Assembly (NCBI RefSeq): GCF_004123905.1
Contig: NZ_MZXW01000041.1
Coordinates: 248,001 to 312,000, forward strand
Direction of reading: 5' to 3'
DNA length: 64,000 nt
From: Bradyrhizobium betae
Lineage (GTDB): Bacteria; Pseudomonadota; Alphaproteobacteria; Rhizobiales; Xanthobacteraceae
Positions 1 to 9,061 of this stretch are shown in pieces. The notes beneath the pieces were generated by a model. It had not been told where the DNA came from, made no database searches, and saw nothing but the letters and a program-made list of their open reading frames with translations. A program made the translations under genes and the position numbers. Within the stretch, counting starts at the first letter, position 1. Each line of letters begins with the position of its first letter.

Positions 1-1316
1 TCGGCGGTGCGGGTCAGCGTGGACGCGGACGATTCCAGCTGCACGGCGGAAGCCGAGACATTCGACACGATGGCGCCGACGGCGCTTTCGAAATCATCGG
101 CGAAACGAATCAGCTCGGAGCGGCGGGCCGCGCTTGCCTCCTTGTTCTGGGCTTCGCTGGCGGCGGCATCGCGCTCGGCCTTGGCGACGGCCTGGACCTT
201 GAATTCCTCGACCGCGCCGGCCATCTCGCCGATCTCGTCCTTGCGGCCGAGACCCGGCAGCACGACGTCGAAATTGCCCGAGGCGAGCTCACGCATCGCC
301 TTGCACATCGCAATCATCGGACGTGAGATTCCGGTGCCGAGCAGGAAGGCGAGGATCGCTCCTAACAGCGTGCCGCCAACGGCCAGCATCAGCACCAATT
401 GCTCGGTCTTCCCGATGGTCGCTTCCGATTCGGAATCCAGCCGCTGCTGTTCGGCAACGAGATCCGCCTTCATGGCGGTCGCTCCTTGCAGGATCGCCCT
501 CGCCGAGCCGCTCATCTCGGTGACGAGGTCATCGACCATCTTGGCGTTGGCGATCAGCTTCTCCAGCGATTCGCGATAGGCCGTCAGCAGCCCCTTGGCG
601 TCCTTCAGCCCGGCGACGATCTTGTCGTCCATGGAATAGACGGCGCCGAGCGAGTTTTCGACGAATTTCAGCCGGGCCAGCGCGCTGGTGGCAATCGCCT
701 GATCCGACGTCAGCACGAAATTGGTCGCAGCCGAGCTTGCGGTCTGGAACTGGGCATTGACCTGCTTGGTGCCGAACTCGATCGCCTGCGCCTCGGAATC
801 GGAGGCGTTGTTGCCGATGTCATCGAGCTTGTACTTCAGCAGGTTGGCGTTGCGCGTAAGCTGGTTCTGCACCAGCAGCGCGCTGTCACGCTTGGCCTGG
901 AGGACTTTTGCGAAGGTCGCGGCGAAGTTGGAGAACTCCTTGGCGAGCTTGTCGAGGCTCTCCTGCCGCGCCGGCTTCTTGGCACCCTTGATGGCCTGGT
1001 CGATGGCGCTCTTCAGGCTGGCTTCGGTATCCAGCGCCGCCTTGGCGTCGTCCTCCTTGCCGGTGACGACGAAATATTTGACGACTGAACGGTAGGCGAG
1101 CAGCTCGCGGTCGATGTTGCGGGCAAGGTCGGCCTCCGTAACGCTGGCGCGGTAGGACCCGACCCCGGACGAGACCCGCTCGAAGCCGAAATAGGAGAAG
1201 GCCATGCTGCCGGCGGAGATCACCAGCACGGCGGCGAAGCCCAGGATGATCTTGGCGCGGAACCGGAGGGTCGGAAATATTGTGCGCTTGGACGGCGACG
1301 CGGTACGCCCGGACAT
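1..1316 (-). CDS. Methyl-accepting chemotaxis protein, 3' end cut by window edge
   Basis: Transmembrane chemoreceptor that would pass ligand signals to CheA/CheW. The minus-strand frame opens at ATG 1316 and stays open to base 1, so about 438 residues are present and most of the signalling domain is missing. The start gives MSGRTASPSKR, then a first membrane helix at about residues 23-46. A mostly helical periplasmic region follows up to about 300, rich in Ala, Lys and Glu. A second membrane helix lies at about 305-328 (LVLMLAVGGTLLGAIL). Next comes a HAMP segment with GRKDEIGEMAGAVEEFK, then the start of the coiled-coil methylation region (FADDFESAVGAIVSNVS). The sensor is probably a helical-bundle type; its ligand cannot be read. 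A second receptor gene lies at the other window edge on the same strand. Confidence 0.9.
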   Translation of the reverse strand, partial: MSGRTASPSKRTIFPTLRFRAKIILGFAAVLVISAGSMAFSYFGFERVSSGVGSYRASVTEADLARNIDRELLAYRSVVKYFVVTGKEDDAKAALDTEASLKSAIDQAIKGAKKPARQESLDKLAKEFSNFAATFAKVLQAKRDSALLVQNQLTRNANLLKYKLDDIGNNASDSEAQAIEFGTKQVNAQFQTASSAATNFVLTSDQAIATSALARLKFVENSLGAVYSMDDKIVAGLKDAKGLLTAYRESLEKLIANAKMVDDLVTEMSGSARAILQGATAMKADLVAEQQRLDSESEATIGKTEQLVLMLAVGGTLLGAILAFLLGTGISRPMIAMCKAMRELASGNFDVVLPGLGRKDEIGEMAGAVEEFKVQAVAKAERDAAASEAQNKEASAARRSELIRFADDFESAVGAIVSNVSASAVQLESSASTLTRTA

Positions 1317-1675
1317 TCCCAACCCCCATTTATTCTATTCAGCCGTGGTCCAGAGGCGCCCCGCCTCCAAACCCGGATGCGCAAAACTAGGGCACAATGG
1401 ATAAGGGGCGGTAAATTCGGCACGCTGGTGCAATCCAGACCTGTCCGAACATGGCTTCATCGGCCAAAGGCCGACCGATGAGATGACGGCTGGCATCCCA
1501 CGCCCCCAGCCGGTCCGGACGGCAAGTCCCCCGACTTGCCCTCCCAAGTCATTGCGACCCCGGCGGGATCGATGACTTTTCCATGACCGCAGCAACCAAA
1601 ATCCCAGTTGCCAAGTCCGGGGGCCGCGGTCTCTAATTAGAAACAATCAAAATCAATCCCCGGGAGGACTTCACC
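1317..1675. other. Intergenic region between MCP gene and coxS
   Basis: No convincing gene in 359 bases between the divergent MCP and cox genes. The open frames here have proline/arginine-rich translations and no ribosome site. A 7-bp inverted repeat (TCATCGG/CCGATGA) lies at 1457-1481. The promoter of the cox operon should lie here; the ribosome site GGAGGA of coxS is at 1663-1668. Confidence 0.5.
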
Positions 1676-2161
<486 letters not shown>

Positions 2162-2245
2162 AGCGGCGCGCCTCGAATAAAGAACCACCGCTGCTGCTTT
2201 CGAGGGAAAGCGCAGTCAAAACAATTCCGGTCGGGAGGACCAGCC

Positions 2246-4588
2246 ATGGGTGTTGAAGGCATCGGCGCGCGCGTCGTGCGCAAGGAAGACAAGCGTTTCA
2301 TTACCGGCAAGGGCCGCTACGTCGACGACATCAAATTGCTGGGCATGACCCATGCCCATTTCATCCGCAGCCCGCACGCGCACGCCAAGGTGAAGGGGAT
2401 AGACTCCTCCGCCGCGCTGAAGATGCCGGGCGTGGTCGCGGTGCTCACGGGACAACAGATCGTCGACGACAAGGTCGGCAACCTCATCTGCGGCTGGGCC
2501 ATCACGTCCAAGGACGGCAGCCCGATGAAGATGGGCGCATGGCCGGCGATGGCGCCCGAGACGGTGCGCTTCGTCGGTCAGGCCGTCGCGGTCGTCATCG
2601 CCGACAGCAAGAACCTCGCGCGCGACGCCGCCGAAGCCGTGGTCGTGGACTATGAAGAGCTGCCGGCCGTCGCTGACGTCCACGCCGCCATCAAGTCCGG
2701 CGCGCCGCAGCTTCACCCCGAAGCTCCCGGCAACCAGGTCTATGACTGGGTGATCGGCGACGAGGGCGCGACGGACGCCGCCTTCGCCAAGGCCGCCAAT
2801 GTCGTGAAACTCGACGTCACCAACAATCGCCTCGCCCCGAACGCGATGGAGCCGCGCGCGGCGATCGCCGATTACGACGAGGCTGAGGAGCACTTCACTC
2901 TCTATACGACCTCGCAGAACCCGCACGTCGCCCGCCTGGTGCTGTCGGCGTTCTACAACATCGCCCCCGAGCACAAGCTGCGGGTGATCGCTCCCGACGT
3001 CGGCGGCGGCTTCGGCTCAAAGATCTTCATCTATCCCGAGGAGATGGTGGCGCTCTGGGCCTCGAAGAAGGTCGGCCGCCCGGTCAAATGGACCGGCGAC
3101 CGCACCGAGGCGTTCCTGACCGATGCGCATGGCCGCGACCACGTCACCCATGCGGAGATGGCGTTCGACGCCAACAACAAGATCACCGGGTTGAAGGTGA
3201 AGACCTACGCCAATTTCGGCGCCTACATGTCGCTGTTCTCGTCATCAGTGCCGACCTATCTCTACGCGACGCTGCTGTCGGGCCAGTACAACATCCCGGC
3301 GATCCACGCCGAGGTGGTCGGCGTCTACACCAACACCACGCCGGTCGACGCCTATCGTGGCGCGGGCCGTCCCGAGGCGAGCTACCTGATCGAACGTCTG
3401 ATGGAAACAGCCGCGCGGCAATTGAACGTCGATCCTGCCGCGCTGCGTCGGAGCAACTTCATCACCCAGTTCCCGCACCAGACGCCCGTGATCATGGCCT
3501 ACGACACCGGCGACTTTAACGCCTCGCTCGACGCCGCGATGAAGGCGATCGACTATGCCGGCTTTGCCGGGCGCAAGGCTAAGGCAAAGACGGAAGGCAA
3601 GCTGCGCGGCATCGGCGTGTCCTGCTACATCGAGGCCTGCGGCATCGCGCCGTCCAAGGCTGTCGGCAGCCTGGGCGCCGGCGTCGGCTTGTGGGAATCC
3701 GCCGAAGTGCGCGTCAACCCGGTCGGCACCATCGAGATCTTGACGGGCTCGCACAGCCACGGCCAGGGCCACGAGACCACGTTCTGCCAGCTCGTCGCGG
3801 AGCGCCTCGGCGTTCCCATCAGCCAGGTCTCGATCGTCCATGGCGACACCGACAAGGTGCAGTTCGGCATGGGCACCTACGGCTCGCGCTCCGCGGCCGT
3901 AGGTCTCACCGCGATCCTGAAGGCGATGGAGAAGATGGAATCCAAGGCCAAGAAGATCGCGGCGCACGCCCTTGAAGCGTCGGAAGGCGACATCGTCATC
4001 GAGAACGGCGAGTTCAAGGTGGCCGGGACCGACAAGGCGATTGCGTTCCCGATGGTCGCGCTCGCGGCCTACACCGCGCACAATCTGCCTGAAGGGATGG
4101 AGCCGGGCCTGAAGGAAAGCGCCTTCTATGACCCCTCCAACTTCACCTTCCCGGCCGGCGCCTATATCTGCGAACTCGAGGTCGATCCGGGCACGGGCAA
4201 GACCTCCTTCGTCAACTTCGTCGCCGCCGACGATTTCGGCCGGCTGATCAATCCGATGATCGTGGAAGGCCAGGTTCATGGCGGCCTTGTGCAAGGCATC
4301 GGACAGGCGCTGCTCGAGCACGCCATCTACGACGCCAGCGGCCAGCCGGTCACGGCCTCGTTCATGGACTACGCCATGCCGCGCGCTGACGATGTGCCCT
4401 CGTTCAACCTCTCCCACACCACGACGCTGTGCCCGGGCAATCCGCTGGGCATCAAGGGTTGCGGTGAGGCCGGCGCGATCGGGGCGTCAGCGGCCGTGAT
4501 CAACGCGATCACGGATGCGATCGGCAAGAACAATCTGGAAATGCCCGCTACCCCTGACCGGGTGTGGCGCACGATCCACGCGGCTTGA
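2246..4588 (+). CDS. coxL: Molybdenum hydroxylase large subunit, molybdopterin-binding (CoxL form II type)
   Basis: Catalytic subunit (780 aa) binding the molybdopterin cytosine dinucleotide cofactor. The N-terminus (GARVVRKEDKRFITGKG) and the GGGFGSK motif near residue 254 are typical. The active-site loop reads AYRGAGR at residues 369-375. This is the form II signature; true CO dehydrogenases (form I) carry AYxCSFR. The catalytic glutamate is E741 in GCGEAGAIG. Form II enzymes have mostly unproved substrates, so an aldehyde, purine or N-heterocycle is as likely as CO. The start has GGGAGGA upstream (2232-2238). It lies between coxS and coxM in an evident operon; no maturation genes (coxD, coxF, coxG type) lie alongside. 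Confidence 0.93.
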   Translation: MGVEGIGARVVRKEDKRFITGKGRYVDDIKLLGMTHAHFIRSPHAHAKVKGIDSSAALKMPGVVAVLTGQQIVDDKVGNLICGWAITSKDGSPMKMGAWPAMAPETVRFVGQAVAVVIADSKNLARDAAEAVVVDYEELPAVADVHAAIKSGAPQLHPEAPGNQVYDWVIGDEGATDAAFAKAANVVKLDVTNNRLAPNAMEPRAAIADYDEAEEHFTLYTTSQNPHVARLVLSAFYNIAPEHKLRVIAPDVGGGFGSKIFIYPEEMVALWASKKVGRPVKWTGDRTEAFLTDAHGRDHVTHAEMAFDANNKITGLKVKTYANFGAYMSLFSSSVPTYLYATLLSGQYNIPAIHAEVVGVYTNTTPVDAYRGAGRPEASYLIERLMETAARQLNVDPAALRRSNFITQFPHQTPVIMAYDTGDFNASLDAAMKAIDYAGFAGRKAKAKTEGKLRGIGVSCYIEACGIAPSKAVGSLGAGVGLWESAEVRVNPVGTIEILTGSHSHGQGHETTFCQLVAERLGVPISQVSIVHGDTDKVQFGMGTYGSRSAAVGLTAILKAMEKMESKAKKIAAHALEASEGDIVIENGEFKVAGTDKAIAFPMVALAAYTAHNLPEGMEPGLKESAFYDPSNFTFPAGAYICELEVDPGTGKTSFVNFVAADDFGRLINPMIVEGQVHGGLVQGIGQALLEHAIYDASGQPVTASFMDYAMPRADDVPSFNLSHTTTLCPGNPLGIKGCGEAGAIGASAAVINAITDAIGKNNLEMPATPDRVWRTIHAA

Positions 4589-4601
4589 GGGAGGAACGAA
4601 G

Positions 4602-5402
4602 ATGTACCAGACCACTTATCATCGCGCTTCCTCGGTCGACGAAGCCGTCAGCCTGTTCGCAAAAGGCACTGAGTCCAAATTCCTTGCCGGCGGCCAGACG
4701 TTGCTGCCGGTCATGAAGCAGCGGCTCGCGAGCCCCTCTGATGTGATCGACCTCGGCAAGATCAAGGAGCTTCAGGGCGTCGAGCTCTCGGGCGACGTGC
4801 TGACCATCAAGGCAGGCACGACCTATTTCGACATCATGCAGAATGCCGATGTGAAGAAGGCGATCCCCGCGATTGCCCATCTCACCTCGGTCCTTGGTGA
4901 CCCCGCCGTGCGCTATCGCGGCACGATCGGCGGCTCCATCGCCAACAACGATCCCGCTGCGGATTATCCCGCCGCGCTGCTCGCGCTCGGCGCCACCGTG
5001 AAGACCAACAAGCGGTCGATCGCGGCGGAGGATTTCTTCCAGGGCCTGTTCACGACCGCGCTGGAAGACGGCGAGATCATCACCGCGGTGTCGTTCCCGG
5101 TTCCGGAAAAGGCCGGATACGAGAAGATGCGGCATCCGGCCTCGCGCTTCGCGCTCACCGGCGTGTTCGTCGCAAAGACGAAGTCGGGCGAAGTCCGGGT
5201 GGCCGCGACCGGCGCTTCGCAGAGCGGCGTGATGCGGGTGCCTGCGATCGAAGCCGCGCTGAAGGCGAACTGGTCGCCGTCGGCGATCGACAGCGTGACG
5301 ATTTCGGCGAGCAACCTGCTGGCCGACATCCATGGCACGGCGGAGTACCGCGCCAACCTTGTCAAGGTGATGGCGCAGCGCGCGGTGGCTGCGGCGGGCT
5401 GA
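4602..5402 (+). CDS. coxM: Molybdenum hydroxylase medium subunit, FAD-binding (CoxM type)
   Basis: FAD subunit (266 aa) that completes the S-L-M heterotrimer and hands electrons to the final acceptor. The two FAD pyrophosphate motifs of the family are visible: AGGQTL at residues 29-34 and TIGGS at 108-112. The C-terminal CO dehydrogenase flavoprotein domain follows (RFALTGVFVAK onward). The start chosen is ATG 4602, 13 bases after the coxL stop, with GGGAGGA just upstream. An earlier in-frame start would run back into coxL and was rejected. The length is normal for the family. A strong hairpin terminator follows at 5427-5458, so the operon probably ends here. Confidence 0.93.
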   Translation: MYQTTYHRASSVDEAVSLFAKGTESKFLAGGQTLLPVMKQRLASPSDVIDLGKIKELQGVELSGDVLTIKAGTTYFDIMQNADVKKAIPAIAHLTSVLGDPAVRYRGTIGGSIANNDPAADYPAALLALGATVKTNKRSIAAEDFFQGLFTTALEDGEIITAVSFPVPEKAGYEKMRHPASRFALTGVFVAKTKSGEVRVAATGASQSGVMRVPAIEAALKANWSPSAIDSVTISASNLLADIHGTAEYRANLVKVMAQRAVAAAG

Positions 5403-5426
5403 TAGCGCCTCGACGCAAATTTTCCG

Positions 5427-5458
5427 CGGCGCGCACTTCGGTGCGCGCCGTTTTATTT
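5427..5458 (+). terminator. Rho-independent terminator of the coxSLM operon
   Basis: Perfect 10-bp stem (CGGCGCGCAC with GTGCGCGCCG) closed by a TTCG tetraloop, then TTTTATTT. It lies 24 bases after the coxM stop. Stem, stable loop and T-run are all seen directly. Confidence 0.85.
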
Positions 5459-5509
5459 CGGCTATGCGGCATGAAAAGCGCTTGTCTCGCTGGCGTGAAC
5501 GCGGGAAAA

Positions 5510-5527
5510 GTTAATCAGCCAATTAAC
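5510..5527. promoter_or_regulatory. Inverted repeat upstream of the CaiB/BaiF gene, possible operator
   Basis: GTTAAT-CAGCCA-ATTAAC is a perfect 6-bp inverted repeat with a 6-base spacer, centred about 82 bases before the GTG at 5601. It is AT-rich against a GC-rich background. No regulator gene adjoins it, so its role as an operator is only inferred. Confidence 0.35.
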
Positions 5528-5600
5528 TCGCCCCAAAGAGCAACGTCAGAGGCGGTCGCCGCATCACCGGCATCCGCCCGCGACCCGAGGAAACAACAAC

Positions 5601-6713
5601 GTGCTCGATAAATCAGCCCCCTCCGCGTCCGTCCGCACCTCCGGCCCGCTCTCGGGCTTCCGCATCGTCGAATTCGCCGGCATCGGACCCGGCCCGTTCG
5701 CCTGCATGATGCTGGCCGACATGGGCGCCGACGTCGTCACGCTCGACCGCGTCGGCGCCAAGAAGAGCATGAAGTCGGTGGCGGGCCGCGGCCGCAAGGT
5801 GATCGAGCTCGACCTCAAGGACAAGGCGGCGATCTCAGAGGTGCTCGACTTGCTTGCGAGCGCCGATGCATTGGTCGAAGGTTTTCGTCCCGGCGTGATG
5901 GAGCGGCTCGGGCTCGGCCCCGATGTCGTCCTCGCCCGCAATCCAAAGCTCGTCTACGGCCGCATGACCGGCTGGGGCCAGGAAGGCCCGCTCGCTAATG
6001 CCGCCGGCCACGACATCAACTACATCTCCATCACCGGCGCGCTCGCCGCGATCGGACCTAAGGAAGCGCCGGTGCCGCCGCTCAATCTGGTCGGCGATTT
6101 CGGCGGCGGCGCGCTGTATATGGTCGTCGGCGTGCTCGCAGCGCTGCTTGAGGCGCAAAAGTCCGGCAGGGGCCAGGTGGTCGACACCGCAATGTGCGAC
6201 GGTGCGGCATCGCTGATGTCGTTCTTCTTCGACATGAAAACGATCGGCCGCTGGACTGAAGGCCGCAACCGCAATTTCCTGGATGGCGGCGCCCACTTCT
6301 ATGGCGTCTATGAATGCGCCTGCGGCAATTTCGTTTCGATCGGCTCGATCGAGCCGCAGTTCTACGCGCTGCTGCGCGAGCACGCCGGCCTCATCGACCC
6401 CGATTTCGACGCGCAGATGGACCCCAAGGCCTGGCCCGCGCTGAAAGAGAAGCTGAAGGCGGTGTTCAAGAGCAAGACGCGCGAGGACTGGTGCAAGATC
6501 ATGGAAGGCACCGACATCTGCTTCGCGCCGGTGCTGACCATGTCGGAAGCGACCGAGCATCCGCACATGGTCGCGCGCGAGGTCTTCATCGAGCGCCACG
6601 GCGTGAAACAGCCCGCGCCGGCGCCAAGATTCTCGCGGACACCGTCGGCGGTGCGCGAGCCGGAAGGGGCCGAGATTGCGGCGGTGACGGCTGCGTGGAA
6701 GGCGGGGAAGTAA
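5601..6713 (+). CDS. CaiB/BaiF-family acyl-CoA racemase (alpha-methylacyl-CoA racemase type)
   Basis: A 370-aa class III CoA-transferase-fold protein, probably a racemase that interconverts 2-methyl-branched acyl-CoA epimers by 1,1-proton transfer. The catalytic set known for mycobacterial MCR (His126, Asp156, Glu241) has counterparts here: H137 in AGHDINY, D166 in VGDFGGG and E251 in SIEPQF, all with matching spacing. The start is GTG 5601 behind GAGG at 5587-5590. Transcription is independent of coxSLM, because a terminator intervenes. Racemases of this type are needed in beta-oxidation of branched acyl-CoAs (phytol, sterol side chains). A true CoA-transferase is less likely given these residues. 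Length is normal for the family. Confidence 0.88.
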   Translation: MLDKSAPSASVRTSGPLSGFRIVEFAGIGPGPFACMMLADMGADVVTLDRVGAKKSMKSVAGRGRKVIELDLKDKAAISEVLDLLASADALVEGFRPGVMERLGLGPDVVLARNPKLVYGRMTGWGQEGPLANAAGHDINYISITGALAAIGPKEAPVPPLNLVGDFGGGALYMVVGVLAALLEAQKSGRGQVVDTAMCDGAASLMSFFFDMKTIGRWTEGRNRNFLDGGAHFYGVYECACGNFVSIGSIEPQFYALLREHAGLIDPDFDAQMDPKAWPALKEKLKAVFKSKTREDWCKIMEGTDICFAPVLTMSEATEHPHMVAREVFIERHGVKQPAPAPRFSRTPSAVREPEGAEIAAVTAAWKAGK

Positions 6714-6727
6714 CCACGGCGCACGTT

Positions 6728-6824
6728 GCCGTAGGGTAGGCAAAGGCCCGCAGCGCCGTGCCCACCATCTCTCCACAAATCCGATAAAGGTGGTGGGCAC
6801 GCTTCGCTTTGCCCACCCTACGGC
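6728..6824. repeat. Palindromic intergenic repeat (GTAGGGTGGGC type)
   Basis: Imperfect long inverted repeat. The outer arms GCCGTAGGGT and ACCCTACGGC flank inner arms GTGCCCACC (6758-6766) and GGTGGGCAC (6792-6800). It sits between the convergent racemase and hppD genes. The outer motif recurs in the element at 41111-41247. It could act as a bidirectional terminator or as a REP-like mobile repeat. Confidence 0.75.
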
Positions 6825-6839
6825 AGCTCGGCTGACGGC

Positions 6840-7958
6840 CTACGCCGCGTCCTCCACCTTCAGCACCCCACGCCGGATCTGATCCTCCTCGATCGACTCG
6901 AACAGGGCCTTGAAATTACCCTCGCCAAAGCCGTCGTCGCCCTTGCGCTGGATGAACTCGAAGAAGATCGGCCCGATCGCGTTGGCCGAGAAGATCTGGA
7001 GCAACACCTTGGTCTGGCCGCCGTCGACCACGCCCTCGCCGTCGATCAGGATGCCGTTCTTCTGAAGACGTGCGACGTCCTCGCCGTGCTTTGGCAGCCG
7101 CGCATCGACCTTCTCGAAATAGGTGTTTGGCGGTGACGGCATGAAGGGCAGGCCGGCCTCGCGCAGGCCTTCGATCGTGCCGTGGATCTCGCGGCAGCCG
7201 CAGGCGATGTGCTGGATGCCCTCGCCGCGATAGATCTTCAGATATTCCTCGATCTGGCCGGAATCGCCGGCGTCCTCGTTGATCGGAATCCGGATCTTGC
7301 CGTCGGGGCTGGTCAGCGCGCGCGAGAACAGGCCCGAGGCGCGGCCCTCGATGTCGAAGAAGCGGATCTGGCGGAAGTTGAAGAGCTTTTCGTAGAAGCC
7401 CGTCCACACATCCATGCGGCCGCGATGAACATTGTGGGTGAGATGGTCGAGATAAAACAGGCCGGCACCGACCGGCCGCGGATCGCGCGCATCCAGCCAT
7501 TCGAACTCGGCATCATAGGCCGAGCCCTTAGCACCATAGCGATCGACAAAATAAAGCAAACTGCCGCCGATGCCCTTGATGGCGGGGACATCGAGCGTCT
7601 TCTGCGCCGATGACACATCCGCAGGCTCCGCACCGAGCGAAATCGCGCGGTCATAAGCCGCCTTCGCATCGACCACGCGAAACGCCATCGACGGCGCGCA
7701 GGGGCCGTGTGCGGCGACGAAGTCGAAACCGTGGGTGCCGGGCTCCTCATTGACCAGATAGTTGATGTCGCCCTGGCGATAGACCGTGATTGTCTTGGTC
7801 CTGTGGCGCGCGACAGGCGCATAGCCCATCAGCTTGAACAGGGCATGCAGCTCTTCCGGATTGGGGTGCGCATATTCGACGAACTCGAACCCGTCGGTGC
7901 CCATCGGATTGTCGGCAGTGATCGTGGCCGGCGGTGCATCGTGCGGAAACGGACCCAT
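6840..7958 (-). CDS. hppD: 4-hydroxyphenylpyruvate dioxygenase
   Basis: Fe(II) enzyme of tyrosine breakdown: 4-hydroxyphenylpyruvate plus O2 gives homogentisate and CO2. The three iron ligands are present as H172 (LDHLTHNV), H250 (GIQHIA) and E334 (FFEFIQRKG). The conserved C-terminal stretch (DGFGEGNFKALF) is also present. The start chosen is ATG 7958, because GGAG stands at 6-base spacing. A TTG four codons upstream overlaps that ribosome site. This gives 372 aa, normal for the bacterial enzyme. A divergent Lrp-family gene starts 120 bases away and is the likely regulator. hppD is separate from the hmgA-fahA operon further along. Confidence 0.96.
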   Translation of the reverse strand: MGPFPHDAPPATITADNPMGTDGFEFVEYAHPNPEELHALFKLMGYAPVARHRTKTITVYRQGDINYLVNEEPGTHGFDFVAAHGPCAPSMAFRVVDAKAAYDRAISLGAEPADVSSAQKTLDVPAIKGIGGSLLYFVDRYGAKGSAYDAEFEWLDARDPRPVGAGLFYLDHLTHNVHRGRMDVWTGFYEKLFNFRQIRFFDIEGRASGLFSRALTSPDGKIRIPINEDAGDSGQIEEYLKIYRGEGIQHIACGCREIHGTIEGLREAGLPFMPSPPNTYFEKVDARLPKHGEDVARLQKNGILIDGEGVVDGGQTKVLLQIFSANAIGPIFFEFIQRKGDDGFGEGNFKALFESIEEDQIRRGVLKVEDAA

Positions 7959-8014
7959 GGTGCTCTCCAATTGCTGCCTGGAAGGAACTATCCTTCATGA
8001 GACGCGCAAGGAGC

Positions 8015-8059
8015 GTGCAAACGACACGCGCTTTAGCTATAATATGCACGATTTGTGCA
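8015..8059 (+). promoter_or_regulatory. Promoter and overlapping palindrome between hppD and the Lrp-family gene
   Basis: A consensus -10 box TATAAT lies at 8038-8043 with a weak -35 about 17 bases upstream, 36 bases before the Lrp-family start. Directly after it is TGCAC-GATTT-GTGCA (8045-8059), an inverted repeat with perfect 5-bp arms. This would cover the transcription start and suits autorepression and control of hppD. The regulator assignment is inferred from the divergent layout. Confidence 0.55.
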
Positions 8060-8078
8060 CGAAACGGGCAAATGACGC

Positions 8079-8558
8079 ATGATTCCGGTAGACACCTTCG
8101 ACCTCAAGATCCTGAGCGCGCTCCAGGATGACGGCCGCTTGACGAACCAGGAGCTCGCCGACCTCGCAGGTCTCTCGGCCTCGCAATGCTCGCGCCGGCG
8201 GATGCGGCTGGAGGAGGAGAAGGTGATCGCCGGCTACCACGCCGATCTCTCCAGCGAGGCGCTCGGCTTCGGTGTGATCGCCTTCATCCAGGTCGGGCTT
8301 GCGACCCACTCGCCCGACAATTCAAAACGCTTCCGCACGCTGGTCAACCGGATCGACGAGATCCAGGAGGCCTATTCGCTGACGGGCGATGCCGACTACG
8401 TGCTGAAGGCCGTGCTGCGCGACCTCAAGGGCCTCTCCAACCTCGTCAACGACGTGCTGATGCCGCACCAGAGCGTGGCGCATGTGCGCTCCTCGATCGT
8501 GCTCGACAGGTTGAAGGAAAGTTCAAAGCTGCCGCTGAAGGATTTGAAGGCTGGCTGA
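8079..8558 (+). CDS. Lrp/AsnC-family transcriptional regulator
   Basis: A 159-aa regulator with an N-terminal helix-turn-helix (LTNQELADLAGLSASQCSRR, about residues 21-41). The C-terminal RAM/AsnC ligand-binding domain follows (about 70-145, with GDADYVLKAVL). Proteins of this family form dimers and octamers and sense amino acids. The divergent position opposite hppD suggests control of tyrosine/phenylalanine catabolism, as in other proteobacteria where Lrp-like proteins control aromatic amino acid genes. The start is ATG 8079, the only one placing the helix-turn-helix at normal distance from the N-terminus. Ligand is unknown. Confidence 0.9.
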   Translation: MIPVDTFDLKILSALQDDGRLTNQELADLAGLSASQCSRRRMRLEEEKVIAGYHADLSSEALGFGVIAFIQVGLATHSPDNSKRFRTLVNRIDEIQEAYSLTGDADYVLKAVLRDLKGLSNLVNDVLMPHQSVAHVRSSIVLDRLKESSKLPLKDLKAG

Positions 8559-8630
8559 AATCGAGGGAACTACGCCATTCGCGCCGCAGGCGCGATCTGC
8601 GATGATCCGCCCAATCCGGGAGACTCATTC

Positions 8631-8942
8631 ATGGCCCTCCAGCTCCGACCGAACTGCGAATATTGCGACCGCGACCTGCCGCCAAGCGCAACAGATGCGC
8701 GGATCTGCTCGTATGAGTGCACGTTCTGTGCGGAGTGCGTGGAGACAAAGCTTTCCAACGTCTGCCCGAACTGCGGCGGCGGCTTTGCTCCGCGCCCGAT
8801 CAGGCCGACGCAGGAATGGCGACCGGGTGTGTGCACGACCAGGCAGGCGCCGTCGGACAAGCGGGTGCATTTGAAGTACAGCCACGAGGACGTCGCGGCG
8901 CATTGCGCGCGGGTCAAGGACTTGGCGCCGGAGAAGCGGTAG
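8631..8942 (+). CDS. DUF1272-type cysteine-rich small protein
   Basis: A 103-aa protein with a cysteine pattern suited to zinc binding. It has CEYC at about residues 9-12, CSYECTFCAECV at about 26-37 and CPNC at about 45-48, followed by a basic tail of about 50 residues. The first 50 residues match what I know of DUF1272, a short family of unknown function. The tail is longer than the core family. The start ATG 8631 has GGGAG 8-12 bases upstream. It follows the Lrp-family gene by 72 bases on the same strand, but the functional link is unclear. Confidence 0.82.
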   Translation: MALQLRPNCEYCDRDLPPSATDARICSYECTFCAECVETKLSNVCPNCGGGFAPRPIRPTQEWRPGVCTTRQAPSDKRVHLKYSHEDVAAHCARVKDLAPEKR

Positions 8943-8951
8943 CTCTCTCCC

Positions 8952-9038
8952 CGTCATTGCGAGCGCAGCGAAGCAATCCAGACTGCCGCCGCAGTGACGG
9001 TCTGGATTGCTTCGTCGCAAGAGCTCCTCGCAATGACG
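8952..9038. repeat. Palindromic intergenic repeat (CGTCATTGCGAG type)
   Basis: Long inverted repeat. The ends CGTCATTGCGAG and CTCGCAATGACG are near-perfect complements, and inner arms GAAGCAATCCAGA and TCTGGATTGCTTC also pair. It lies between the converging DUF1272 and fahA genes and could fold into a cruciform or terminator. Only one copy is present in this window; from memory the sequence type is frequent in Bradyrhizobium genomes. Confidence 0.8.
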
Positions 9039-9061
9039 GAGAATGTGGAGAAGACGCGGGC

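Noticed and set aside
1335..1646. A 103-codon minus-strand frame upstream of coxS
   Set aside because: It has low-quality composition (many Trp, Arg, Gly), lacks a ribosome site and occupies the expected promoter region.
2246..4588. True (form I) CO dehydrogenase
   Set aside because: The active-site loop is AYRGAGR, not AYxCSFR.
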